DNA from: Bacteroidetes bacterium 47-18
GTDB taxonomy: Bacteria; Bacteroidota; Bacteroidia; Chitinophagales; Chitinophagaceae
NCBI GenBank assembly: GCA_001897155.1
Contig: MKSF01000033.1
Coordinates: 186,001 to 250,000 of the forward strand
Direction of reading: 5' to 3'
DNA: 64,000 nucleotides
The translations under genes were made by a program, and so were the position numbers. The notes beneath the pieces were generated by a model. The model ran no database searches. It was not told where the DNA came from and saw nothing but the letters and a program-made list of their open reading frames with translations. This document shows positions 55,792-64,000 of the stretch, one piece after another (the first letter of the stretch is position 1; each line of letters opens with the position of its first letter).

Positions 55792-55895
55792 ACGCTGATC
55801 CGATTTGAGCATCATAATATTTTCTTTAAGATGCCCTGATGATAAAGATACGGCATTTCCCGGATATATACATCCCGGGCTGCCGCGCCGGCCGC

Positions 55896-57206
55896 TCATC
55901 GCAGCAATACATGCCTGTCCGCATCCAGCCGCAGCAATATAAAGATGAATATGCTGAACGACAGCAGGGAAGTGCCGCCATAGCTCAGCATCGGCAGCGT
56001 GATACCGATCACGGGCGCCAGTCCCATGGTCATAGAGAGGTTAATGGCAAAGTGGAAGAACAGCACGGAAGCCACACAATAGGCGTATATCCTGCTGAAG
56101 CCGGACCGCTGCCGCTCCGCCAGGTGTATGATCCGCAGCATCAGCGCCAGGTACAGCAGCACCAGCACGGAGCTGCCTATGAACCCGAACTGCTCTCCTA
56201 TCCCGCAGAAGATAAAATCCGTATGCTGCTCCGGTACGTAGGAATACTTGGTCTGGGTACCATTTAAGATACCCTTGCCTATAAAGCCGCCCGACCCGAT
56301 GGCTATCTTGCTCTGTCGCACATTATAATCCGCATCCTTCTTGGCTTTCCGGCCCGGTCTCTGGAATTCCTGAGGCACATCCTGGCCCAGCATGGAATAG
56401 ATCCTTTCCACCTGGTAAGGCTGCATGACCTTTGTAAAAACGTAAGGCACCAGCACATTGCTGAACAGCACGGAAAACAGCCAGCCGCCGATCACGAATA
56501 TCAATACGATACGCTGCCGTATGATAGTCCGCCTGTACAGCAGACCGACCAGTATAAATACAACGGTGATGATGATAAACAACGGCAACTGCTCGACCAG
56601 CAGGGTACCCAGCACCAGCCCGACCATAGAAAAAGCCAGCACCAGGATGATATTAGGCAGCCCTTCCCGGTACATCGGCAAAAAGAACGCGAAGTACACC
56701 AGCGCCAGTCCCGTTTCATTCTGCAGGATAATGAGCATACAGGGCAGCAGCACAAGGGCAGCAGCTATCAGCCGGTCCTTCAGCGTGTCAAACTTCGTAT
56801 CGCCTGCAGAAAGAAAGCGGCTTAAAGCCAAAGCCGTGAATATCTTACAGATTTCCCCCGGCTGGAAAGTGAAGCTGCCGAATTTAATAAAGCTGTGCGA
56901 CCCCTTCACTTCCGAAGCGAAGACAAACGTCAGCAGCAGGAGCACAATGCCCAGCAGGTAGCTGAAATAAGACACCGCGTAAAAGAACTTGCTGTCCGTA
57001 AAGATGATGATCATACCCAGGAACAGGGAAATGCCCAGCCAGGTAAGCTGCTTCATATGGCTCTTGGTGGCATCGAAGAACGGATCGCTGAAGCTGCTGT
57101 ATTCCGAAGTGTACACAGCCATCACACCGATCAGTACGATGAAAATATACAGGAAAAAGGTAGTCCAGTCCAACCTGCTGCCCAATGATTTTCTGGCTAA
57201 ACTCAT
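55896..57206 (-). CDS. rodA: rod-shape SEDS peptidoglycan glycosyltransferase RodA
   Basis: RodA polymerises lipid II into glycan strands for cell elongation. The 436-residue membrane protein has about ten helices. Family motifs include FGSFTFQPGEICKI (near residue 110) and the catalytic-loop Asp in VPEQHTDFIFCGIGEQFGF (near 317). The terminal LPMLSYGGTSLL is the SEDS signature. It starts 17 bases after the mrdA stop, so they form an operon and a working pair: RodA makes the strand and PBP2 crosslinks it. Confidence 0.94.
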   Translation of the reverse strand: MSLARKSLGSRLDWTTFFLYIFIVLIGVMAVYTSEYSSFSDPFFDATKSHMKQLTWLGISLFLGMIIIFTDSKFFYAVSYFSYLLGIVLLLLTFVFASEVKGSHSFIKFGSFTFQPGEICKIFTALALSRFLSAGDTKFDTLKDRLIAAALVLLPCMLIILQNETGLALVYFAFFLPMYREGLPNIILVLAFSMVGLVLGTLLVEQLPLFIIITVVFILVGLLYRRTIIRQRIVLIFVIGGWLFSVLFSNVLVPYVFTKVMQPYQVERIYSMLGQDVPQEFQRPGRKAKKDADYNVRQSKIAIGSGGFIGKGILNGTQTKYSYVPEQHTDFIFCGIGEQFGFIGSSVLVLLYLALMLRIIHLAERQRSGFSRIYAYCVASVLFFHFAINLSMTMGLAPVIGITLPMLSYGGTSLLSFSIFIFILLRLDADRHVLLR

Positions 57207-57223
57207 ATATATCTTTAATTTTT

Positions 57224-59287
57224 TTAGTCTAAATATTCAGGTCGTTTCAGGTCGTAATATTTCTTACGGGTATCCAGGTGGTAATACTTATTCAGGATCC
57301 TTTCCACTATCACGGTATCCTGCACCCTTCTCATACTGTCCCTGGTGCGCTGGTCCGCCGTTCTCAGCAGGTCTCTTATCCTGTCCCTGACACGGTTCAG
57401 GGAATCGATCGTATAGATATATTTCTTGATGGTGTTCCCGTTCACCATACGGTCTTCCAGCGGCTTTCTCTTCACGGTATCCGTCAGGTATTTTTCCATC
57501 AGCAGGCTGGCTACCGGACCGGCCCAGGTGGCGCCGTAACCGGAGTTCTGCACGATCACCGCTATCGCTATCTTGGGATCATCCGCCGGGGCAAAGCATA
57601 CGAACACGGAATGGTTATCCAGCTTTACCCGCTGCCCGTGTATGCTGGCATAGTTCTCGGCCGTTCCTGTTTTTGAAGCCACGTTAAAGCCATCCAGCTT
57701 CGCCACTCTTCCCGTGCCGCTTACTGTCACATCTACCATCCCGTTGATAATAGCGTCATAGGCCTCTTTGGAAACATGCGTCAGGGCGTCGATGCGCTGG
57801 TTGTATTTTTTCAGCATCTCATGATCCTTATCACCGCCGATACTTTTCACAAAGTGAGGAATATAGTAATACCCCCGGTTGGCGATCATACACATCGCGT
57901 TCGCCATCTGGATCGGGGTCACCGTAACCTCTCCCTGCCCCATTCCCATGAATGTAAGCTGGCAACTGTTCCAGTGATTGTTATACAGCTTATTGAAAAA
58001 GACGGAATCAGGGATTATGCCGGGATATTCACCGGTAATATCGATGCCCAGCGTCACTCCGAACCCGAAGGTATTCATATAATCGTGCCAGTGCTGCAGG
58101 CCGTTCTTGACATTCCCGAACTGCTTGGCGTCCACGATCAGCCGCTGAAGGTGACAGAAATAGGAGTTGCAGGAATTGGCCAGCGCCACCCTCATATTGG
58201 CGGCGTGCCCTGCATTGCTGTGCGTACAGCCTATCCTTTTACCACACTGGTAATAGCCCCCGGCACATCCCAGTCCGAAAGCCGGTGTGATCACCCCGAG
58301 ATCAAGCGCTACCAGACCCGTAATGGGCTTGAAGGTGGACCCCGGAGGATAGGTGGCCTGCGTGGCCTTGTTAAACAAAGGACGCGTATACTCCTGGTAC
58401 AGCTTGCTGTAATTCCTGGACAGGTCGGCGCCGGTCAGCAGGTTGGGATCATAGGAAGGTGAAGATACCATGGTAAGTATGCCGCCGGTCTTGGGATCTA
58501 TCGCCACCACGCTGCCTATCTTTCCCTGCATGAGCTTCTCCCCGTATGCCTGCAGCTCCGCGTCCAGGTACAATTCCAGTGTTTTTCCCGCGATGGCAGG
58601 CGTGTCCAGCTGGCCGTTCCTGTAAGGGTCCTGCGGCCGGTTATAAACGTCCCGCACCCAGTATTCAATGCCTCTCTGGCCTCTCAGCACTTCCTCGTAC
58701 ACGCCTTCCAGGCCGTTGATGCCCACATAATCGCCCTGCCGGTACGATGCGTAGCGCTCCATCTCCAGGCGGGCCGGGGAAATTTCATTGACATACCCGA
58801 AGATATGACCGCCTATACCCATAGGATACCGCCTCTGGGTGCGCTGGATAATTTCAAAGCCGTTAAAAAGGTAGAGATTCTCCTGGATACGGGTATTCTG
58901 CTCAGGACTGAGGGAAGCGATGAACACGCTCGGTCTCCTGTCGCCGTTCTTTTTGATGATCTTGGCAATCGATTTGATAAAATCATCCTCGGTCATATTC
59001 ATCACCCTGCAGAAAAGCGCCGTGTCCAGGTCCTTTAATTTATTGGGTGTGACCTGCAGGTCATAAGCGATATCATTGATAAGCAGGTTGCGGCCTTTCC
59101 TGTCCAGCATTTCTCCCCTGGCCGGATACACGATCTTCTTATATATAGCCTGGTCATCCGCAAGTATCTTGTACTTATCATCCATTATCTGCAGTGTAAA
59201 CAGCCTCACAATGATCACGAGTGCCATGACCACAAACAAAGCCCTGACCAGTATGGATCTAGGATGTATATTGGTATTTTCCGCCAT
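57224..59287 (-). CDS. mrdA: penicillin-binding protein 2 (elongasome transpeptidase)
   Basis: The 687-residue class B penicillin-binding protein has a single N-terminal membrane anchor (about residues 12-31) and then a pedestal domain that begins PARGEMLDRKG. The transpeptidase domain has SxxK as STFKPITG (near residue 317), the SxN motif as NSCNSYF (near 370) and KTG as ASKTGTAEN (near 541). It crosslinks peptidoglycan during rod growth with RodA downstream. mreB, mreC and mreD, which often precede this gene, are not in the window. A -7 box lies just upstream. Confidence 0.95.
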   Translation of the reverse strand: MAENTNIHPRSILVRALFVVMALVIIVRLFTLQIMDDKYKILADDQAIYKKIVYPARGEMLDRKGRNLLINDIAYDLQVTPNKLKDLDTALFCRVMNMTEDDFIKSIAKIIKKNGDRRPSVFIASLSPEQNTRIQENLYLFNGFEIIQRTQRRYPMGIGGHIFGYVNEISPARLEMERYASYRQGDYVGINGLEGVYEEVLRGQRGIEYWVRDVYNRPQDPYRNGQLDTPAIAGKTLELYLDAELQAYGEKLMQGKIGSVVAIDPKTGGILTMVSSPSYDPNLLTGADLSRNYSKLYQEYTRPLFNKATQATYPPGSTFKPITGLVALDLGVITPAFGLGCAGGYYQCGKRIGCTHSNAGHAANMRVALANSCNSYFCHLQRLIVDAKQFGNVKNGLQHWHDYMNTFGFGVTLGIDITGEYPGIIPDSVFFNKLYNNHWNSCQLTFMGMGQGEVTVTPIQMANAMCMIANRGYYYIPHFVKSIGGDKDHEMLKKYNQRIDALTHVSKEAYDAIINGMVDVTVSGTGRVAKLDGFNVASKTGTAENYASIHGQRVKLDNHSVFVCFAPADDPKIAIAVIVQNSGYGATWAGPVASLLMEKYLTDTVKRKPLEDRMVNGNTIKKYIYTIDSLNRVRDRIRDLLRTADQRTRDSMRRVQDTVIVERILNKYYHLDTRKKYYDLKRPEYLD

Positions 59288-59315
59288 TATTCTCTATGCT
59301 TAAAACTATCAGCAG

Positions 59316-59323
59316 CAAAGATA
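59316..59323 (-). promoter_or_regulatory. -7 box of mrdA-rodA
   Basis: TATCTTTG on the minus strand lies 28 bases before the mrdA start. The nearest TTG is 13 bases upstream, so no proper -33. Confidence 0.5.
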
Positions 59324-59482
59324 TTTGTTATTTATACAATAGCATAGGCAGGTTGTGAAAATTCTATCAAAAAAATAAAAATATCATTCCGCCTTACCGG
59401 ACTCCCCGTCCGGCTGCCCTGCCCGTAAATATGAACGGCCCTTAAGGATATAATAAAATTCAGGAAATAGCCGAATTAAATT

Positions 59483-59490
59483 TAATTTTG
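59483..59490 (+). promoter_or_regulatory. -7 box of hflX
   Basis: TAATTTTG lies 20 bases before the hflX ATG. No -33 element is visible. Confidence 0.45.
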
Positions 59491-59510
59491 TAGCTATATA
59501 GTAATAGTAC

Positions 59511-60698
59511 ATGATAGAAAACAAAAATATAATTCAGAAGGATGTCAGGGCCGTATTGGTAGGATTGATACAGAAAAACCAGACAGAGACCCAATTGATG
59601 GAATTCCTGGACGAGCTGTCCTTCCTGGCGCTCACTGCGGGAGCCATCACCGAAAAGATATTTTTCCAGAAGCTCCCGCATCCCGATAAGCGTACCTATG
59701 TCGGTAAGGGTAAGCTGGAAGAGATCACGACTTATTGCAAGATCCACCAGATAGAGCTTATTATTTTTGATGATGAGCTCAGCGGCTCCCAGCTAAGCAA
59801 TATAGAAAAGGAAACCGGCGTCAAAACGATCGACCGTTCCGACCTGATACTGGACATCTTTGCCAGGAGGGCCAAAACGGCGCAGGCCAAAACACAGGTA
59901 GAGCTCGCGCAATACCAGTACATACTTCCCCGCCTCCGGGGTATGTGGACCCACCTGGAACGCCAGGGTGGCGGGATAGGCAGCAGGGGACCGGGAGAAA
60001 CGGAGATAGAAACGGACCGGAGGATCGTAAAGGATAAAATTTCCCTGCTCCGGAAACGACTCGCGGAAATAGATAAGCAGGCCACCACACAACGTAAGGA
60101 GCGCGGAGAATTCATACGCGCCTCGCTGGTGGGCTATACCAACGTAGGTAAAAGCTCTATCATGCGCATCCTCAGCAAGGCGGATGTCTTCGCGGAGGAT
60201 AAGCTGTTCGCCACGCTGGATACCACTACCCGGAAAGTAGTGTTCGACAGAACACCTTTCCTGCTGAGCGATACCGTTGGTTTTATCAGGAAGCTGCCGC
60301 ATCACCTGGTGGAAAGCTTTAAAAGCACCCTGGATGAGGTCAGGGAAGCCGATATCCTCCTGCACGTCATAGACATTTCCCATCCGCAGTACGAGGACCA
60401 GATAGCAGTGGTAAACAAGACGCTGCAGGAGCTGGACGCTTTTGATAAGCCTACGCTGCTGATATTTAATAAAATGGATAAATATATCGAGCAGACATTT
60501 GACGAATGGCTGGACGAGGGCACCAGAAAAGACCTGCTGAACCAGCTCTACCGCAAATGGGATAACCTGACCCATGGCAATGCCATATTCATTTCCGCTA
60601 CCGAGAAAATGAACATAGAAAGGTTCCGGGAAGAGCTGCTGGACAGGATCAGGAAGCTGTATGAAGAGCGTTATCCTTACCTTACCAATTTCTATTAA
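59511..60698 (+). CDS. hflX: ribosome-associated GTPase HflX
   Basis: HflX binds the 50S subunit and can split stalled ribosomes. The 395-residue product has the HflX N-terminal domain, recognised by TYVGKGKLEEI (near residues 63-73), a linker with the glycine-rich PGETEIETDRR, and the GTPase domain from about residue 200: GYTNVGKSS (G1), DTVGFIRKLPHHLVESFKSTLDE (G3 region) and FNKMD (G4). The gene is divergent from mrdA and stands alone; the hfq neighbour of proteobacteria is absent. Confidence 0.95.
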   Translation: MIENKNIIQKDVRAVLVGLIQKNQTETQLMEFLDELSFLALTAGAITEKIFFQKLPHPDKRTYVGKGKLEEITTYCKIHQIELIIFDDELSGSQLSNIEKETGVKTIDRSDLILDIFARRAKTAQAKTQVELAQYQYILPRLRGMWTHLERQGGGIGSRGPGETEIETDRRIVKDKISLLRKRLAEIDKQATTQRKERGEFIRASLVGYTNVGKSSIMRILSKADVFAEDKLFATLDTTTRKVVFDRTPFLLSDTVGFIRKLPHHLVESFKSTLDEVREADILLHVIDISHPQYEDQIAVVNKTLQELDAFDKPTLLIFNKMDKYIEQTFDEWLDEGTRKDLLNQLYRKWDNLTHGNAIFISATEKMNIERFREELLDRIRKLYEERYPYLTNFY

Positions 60699-60754
60699 CC
60701 GGGAAATAAAAATAATAAAACAGACAAATTATAATATTTTCAAACTAAAAACAT

Positions 60755-60762
60755 TATCTTTG
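60755..60762 (+). promoter_or_regulatory. -7 box of the cold-shock gene
   Basis: TATCTTTG lies 29 bases before the GTG at 60792, giving a leader of about 23 bases. No convincing -33 element is seen. Confidence 0.5.
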
Positions 60763-60791
60763 GTTTTTATAATATCATAATTTTTATTACA

Positions 60792-60998
60792 GTGCAAGCA
60801 GAAAAATTACAAGGAACCGTAAAGTTCTTTAACTCAGAAAAAGGTTTTGGTTTCATCAAAAACGCAAACGGTGGTGAAGACATTTTTGTACACGCTACAG
60901 GTTTGGTGGACGAAGTCAAAGAAAACGACGAAGTTGAATTTGAATTACAACAAGGTCGTAAAGGTATGAATGCCGTGAATGTTACATTAGTCAAATAA
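60792..60998 (+). CDS. cold-shock-domain protein (CspA-like)
   Basis: The 68-residue single-domain protein binds RNA and single-stranded DNA. RNP1-type KGFGFIK (near residues 17-23) and RNP2-type DIFVHAT (near 31-37) are complete. The start appears to be GTG, because the frame contains no ATG before the first conserved residues and the promoter -7 box is only 29 bases upstream. The frame upstream of 60792 is open but without a plausible start. The cold-shock role is inferred from the family; such proteins are often also growth-phase regulated. Confidence 0.9.
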   Translation: MQAEKLQGTVKFFNSEKGFGFIKNANGGEDIFVHATGLVDEVKENDEVEFELQQGRKGMNAVNVTLVK

Positions 60999-61028
60999 GT
61001 ATATATTACACATCATATTCTCCTTACG

Positions 61029-61057
61029 CAACAGGCTGCCCGTCCGGCAGCCTGTTG
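61029..61057 (+). terminator. hairpin after the cold-shock gene
   Basis: CAACAGGCTGCC / GGCAGCCTGTTG is a perfect 12-bp stem with loop CGTCC, 30 bases after the stop. The T-tract is poor (GTGGTTTA), so it is a likely but imperfect terminator. Confidence 0.6.
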
Positions 61058-61084
61058 TGGTTTATGTATATGCGCTCTCTCTAG

Positions 61085-61280
61085 TTGTGCAGCCCGGCGC
61101 AGGCAGATGATATGCTATAAGATGCTGCCAATTATTATAAGAGAGACCTCACATCCGTTCGGAAAGACCTGAATGTTCCGGTATCATGTATAACAAAATG
61201 GCTCTGCCCCATAGAGAAGGCATTGCCCCGCGAAGCGTAGCTGTAATAAGTAGGTATTTATTACAAGCAGGCAGGCACTT
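61085..61280 (+). repeat. dispersed intergenic repeat, near-complete copy
   Basis: ATTATAAGAGAGACCTCACATCCGTTCGGAAAGACC matches the core of the 21.5 kb repeats. CTCTGCCCCATAGAGAAGGCATTGCCCCGCGAAGCG and CTGTAATAAGTAGGTATTTATTACAAGCAGG match the 3' half seen at 54302-54500. It fills the gap between the cold-shock gene and the hydrolase gene end. Confidence 0.6.
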
Positions 61281-61981
61281 TATATCTTTTCCTTATTAAA
61301 GAAACGCATCATCAGCAGCAGGAGCAGCTCCCTGTCCATCTTTTCAAAGGGATGCACGGTATCAGGAAGTACCGCCAGTCCCGCGTTCCTTATTTTGCCC
61401 GCAGCACGGTACGTTTCCGCTACCGTTACCATATTATCCCTGTCTCCCACCATCAACTGTACCCTGGTCTGTATGGTCTGCAGCACTTCGTCCGTCAGCT
61501 CCGGGTGCGCTCCCAGGTGCTCCAGCATGCCGCTGACGGCAGTCATCAGCCCTTTCCATTGCGCCGGTCCGTGCGTATCAGCCAGCGCGGCGACAAACCG
61601 GGGCACTTTCTGTGCCACCACATCCGGCTGCAGCATAGCCACCTCCTTAGCAGCCACATCCGGCGACCATTCCAGCTTGGTAGCCAGCGTCAGCACCGAC
61701 TTTACCTGATCAGGATATTGCGCAGCGTATGCCAGGGCGACATAGCCGCCCATACTGTACCCGAAAAGGTGTACCTTTTGCAAGCGGTTCGCTTCGCAAT
61801 AAGCCCGCAACTGTTCTGTATAAATGCCTATCGTCAGCGGGGAAGACGGGAAAGCCGTCTGGGCGTGCCCCGCGAATGCAGGCGTATGCACATTGAAAAA
61901 ACTGGATAGCTGGCCTACATACCAATCAAAATACCCGGGATGCCCCAGCGCGCCATGCAGCAGGATCAGATCGTCCATCAT
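61280..61981 (-). CDS. alpha/beta-fold hydrolase
   Basis: This 233-residue cytoplasmic protein has a complete catalytic triad layout: the nucleophile Ser in GYSMGG (near residue 76), the acid Asp in MVGDRDNMV (near 180) and the His in TVHPFEKMD (near 212). The oxyanion HGALG (near 9-13) is typical of esterases and lyases. Substrate unknown. The second codon is also Met (61978), an equally good start. No close gene partner; a repeat lies just beyond its stop. Confidence 0.85.
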   Translation of the reverse strand: MMDDLILLHGALGHPGYFDWYVGQLSSFFNVHTPAFAGHAQTAFPSSPLTIGIYTEQLRAYCEANRLQKVHLFGYSMGGYVALAYAAQYPDQVKSVLTLATKLEWSPDVAAKEVAMLQPDVVAQKVPRFVAALADTHGPAQWKGLMTAVSGMLEHLGAHPELTDEVLQTIQTRVQLMVGDRDNMVTVAETYRAAGKIRNAGLAVLPDTVHPFEKMDRELLLLLMMRFFNKEKI

Positions 61982-62094
61982 ACTATCAGGTTAAAAAGTT
62001 CAGGTTATAAAGTTAGGAACAACCTTCCTATATTTCCAGGTAGCGGGAAAAGAAAAGCAGCCGGTCAGTTTCAATGGATATTGAGAAAGGTACC

Positions 62095-62152
62095 TTACAG
62101 CAAAAGCGGTCTCTGACCCGCAGAACAGGCGCTGCTCCGGCCGGAATGACCC
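62095..62152 (+). repeat. dispersed intergenic repeat, partial copy
   Basis: GCGGTCTCTGACCCGCAGAACAGGCGCTGCTCCGGCCGGAATGACC combines the CTCTGAC.C.CAGA segment and the CGGAATGACC core seen elsewhere. It lies between the hydrolase gene and dnaG. Confidence 0.5.
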
Positions 62153-62157
62153 GATGA

Positions 62158-64000
62158 TTATTTAAGGATAACAAATCTCTGTAGCTCTTTTTCCTGCTCT
62201 TTGAGCTTCTGGTGGACCAGCATATGGTGCAACAGCTTTTCAGCGTCTTTTTCAAGCTTCATATTCTCTAAGTTCTTATCAATGTTCAGCCGCACCAACC
62301 GCAATTCAAAATACGTAAAAATACTGTCAAGGTCACTCTCATAGACAGCCTCGCCGTAGGGTACCTCTATTTTCACCACTTCCCGCCACCCCTTGCTCGG
62401 GGTGAATTCATCATTGAGGAGGGCAGCAACCTTTTCCCGGACCGCTTTTTGCTCATGGCTGACAAAGTATGCCATAGGCGGCATAGTGCCCTGCTCCCGG
62501 TAAATAGTATAGGCCATCAGCAGGATCTGCTGCGCCAGCGGATGCTCTATAAGCTCGAAATCAATGGTCTCGAAGATCATCTGCGCCACACTCCCCGAAT
62601 CCTTATAGGGCCGGTCCCCGTACTCTATCAGGTTCCGCAACAAAGCCCATTCCAGGGGATGTTCCGTAGCCGGGGCAACAGCAGGCGTTCCCGGCATCCC
62701 GGAAATATCCGCGCCGTACATCTGGGCTTCCAGCATGGCCAGCTCATCCGGCGCAGGCCCGGCAGGAGCAGGCGTATCCCGGAGCGGCTGCCGCTGCGCC
62801 TGCCTGACGTGATCCCTGATATACTTATTCACCAGGTTGATAAGGCCCTGCTCTTCCACACCCAGCTTCTGCGCCGACTCCTGGATATAATAGGACCGGA
62901 GGGCAAAATCCTCCAGCTTGTCTATTCTTGAAATGGTCTCGGCAATCTCATTGACCAGTTGCGATTTTTTCACCGGGTCATTGCCCACCTCCTTCATGCC
63001 TACCTCCAGCCGAAAGCTGATGATATCCTGCTTATTCTCCAGCAGGTAGGCCCTGAACTGCTTCTCCCCGATACGCTGTATATAGCTGTCCGGGTCTTCG
63101 CCTTCCGGCAGCAGTACCAGCTTGACGTTAAAGCTTTCCGCCAGCGCCTTATCCAGTCCCCGTAAGGCCGCCTTGATACCGGCCGCATCACCGTCATAAA
63201 TAATGGTAAGGTTGCGGGTAAGATTGCTGATCAGCTTTAGCTGGCCTTCCGTCAGCGAGGTACCGCTGGATGCCACTACGTTCATCACACCTGCCTGGTG
63301 CAGTGAAATGACATCCGTATAGCCCTCTACCAGGAGGCATTCGTCCTCTTTATTGATATGCTGCCGGGACTGGTATAAGCCGTACAGCACCTTATTCTTG
63401 ATATAGATCTCGTTCTCCTGGGTATTGACATACTTAGGCTGCTTACCGTCCGTTTTCAGCACACGGGCGCCGAAGCCCAGCACCTTCCCCGTAGGAGAGA
63501 AAATAGGGAAGATCACCCTGCCACGGTAATTATCATAGGCCTGGCCGTTCTCCCGCACCCGGATCAGCCCGGCCTTGGCCAGCAAATCCTGTGTAAAGCC
63601 CTGGGAACGCGCATGAGAGAAAAACCGGTCCCACTGCTCATGGCTGTAGCCTAAGCGGAACTGCCTGATGGTCTGGTCTGAAAATCCCCGCTCCTTAAAA
63701 TAGGACAAGCCTATCAGGCGGCCTTCCTCCTCATTCCACAGGACGGATTCAAAATAGCCAGCCGCGAATTCATTGACGATCCTCAGGCTTTCCTCTACCT
63801 GCTGCTGCTGCTTATAATCTTCGGAGGTTTCCGTTTCTTCCAGCTCAATCTGGTAATAATTAGCCAGCCACCGGATCGTTTCGTAAAAGGTGAACTTTTC
63901 GTATTCTTCCACGAAAGAGACCACATCGCCGCCTTTTCCGCACCCGAAGCATTTAAAGATACCCTTGGAAGGATTCACATTGAAGGACGGCGTTTTCTCA
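62158..64000 (-). CDS. dnaG: DNA primase DnaG (5' end outside window)
   Basis: DnaG makes RNA primers for DNA replication. The gene runs off the right edge; about 614 codons are present and the start is missing. The visible N-terminus ends the zinc-binding domain, EKTPSFNVNPSKGIFKCFGCGKGG, with CFGC as its second half. The RNA polymerase domain has VEGYTDVISLHQAGVMNVVASSGT with the TOPRIM Glu and YDGDAAGIKAA with the metal-binding Asp. A C-terminal helicase-binding region lies after about residue 430 of the visible part. An apparent start GTG at 63978 is an internal codon. Confidence 0.96.
   Translation of the reverse strand, partial: EKTPSFNVNPSKGIFKCFGCGKGGDVVSFVEEYEKFTFYETIRWLANYYQIELEETETSEDYKQQQQVEESLRIVNEFAAGYFESVLWNEEEGRLIGLSYFKERGFSDQTIRQFRLGYSHEQWDRFFSHARSQGFTQDLLAKAGLIRVRENGQAYDNYRGRVIFPIFSPTGKVLGFGARVLKTDGKQPKYVNTQENEIYIKNKVLYGLYQSRQHINKEDECLLVEGYTDVISLHQAGVMNVVASSGTSLTEGQLKLISNLTRNLTIIYDGDAAGIKAALRGLDKALAESFNVKLVLLPEGEDPDSYIQRIGEKQFRAYLLENKQDIISFRLEVGMKEVGNDPVKKSQLVNEIAETISRIDKLEDFALRSYYIQESAQKLGVEEQGLINLVNKYIRDHVRQAQRQPLRDTPAPAGPAPDELAMLEAQMYGADISGMPGTPAVAPATEHPLEWALLRNLIEYGDRPYKDSGSVAQMIFETIDFELIEHPLAQQILLMAYTIYREQGTMPPMAYFVSHEQKAVREKVAALLNDEFTPSKGWREVVKIEVPYGEAVYESDLDSIFTYFELRLVRLNIDKNLENMKLEKDAEKLLHHMLVHQKLKEQEKELQRFVILK

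Overview
The window comes from the chromosome of a member of the Bacteroidota, most likely in or near the Chitinophagales. Four secreted proteins end in type IX secretion (T9SS) sorting domains (two type A, two type B). Most promoters that can be read carry the phylum-specific -7 box TAnnTTTG, often with TTG/TTTG about 18-21 bases upstream. A GSCFA protein, two-domain SurA-like foldases and many small lipoproteins fit the same phylum. No transposase, integrase, phage gene or CRISPR array was found, so this is core chromosome with decayed intergenic repeats.

Layout. 0-9.5 kb: priA, a rhodanese-like protein with an unusual loop, a DUF3050 protein, recO, two tandem tRNA-His genes, a SurA-like isomerase, an SGNH-hydrolase lipoprotein with a propeller-like partner, then an SCO1/SenC copper protein and a MazG-like pyrophosphohydrolase. 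9.5-24.5 kb: thrS, a T9SS type B cargo protein, a universal stress protein, a BaiN-type flavoprotein, a zinc-ribbon protein, ssb, a T9SS type A PKD protein, homogentisate dioxygenase, a glutamate dehydrogenase-family enzyme and the potassium transporter kup. 24.5-33.5 kb: rpoB standing alone, two small membrane or lipoprotein genes, a fumarylacetoacetase-type hydrolase (same tyrosine-degradation route as homogentisate dioxygenase), a GSCFA protein, a polytopic membrane protein, smpB and tRNA-Cys. 33.8-51.0 kb: a complete 14-subunit complex I operon (nuoA to nuoN, all on +) carrying three non-nuo genes. 51-64 kb: accD, a decayed acyl-CoA synthetase tail, a second T9SS type B cargo protein, the mrdA-rodA cell-elongation pair, hflX, a cold-shock gene, an alpha/beta hydrolase and dnaG, which runs off the right edge.

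Points worth a second look: rpoB lacks its usual neighbours rpoC and rplJL and is closed by its own terminator; the nuo operon contains an AT-rich YD-repeat protein between nuoD and nuoE and a lipoprotein plus propeller/T9SS pair between nuoE and nuoF; a family of related, decaying intergenic repeats recurs at several gene ends, including a 206-bp tandem pair; some promoters sit so close to the ATG that leaderless mRNAs are predicted; and the rhodanese-like protein has an enlarged active-site loop. No single clearly new defence or biosynthetic system could be supported.
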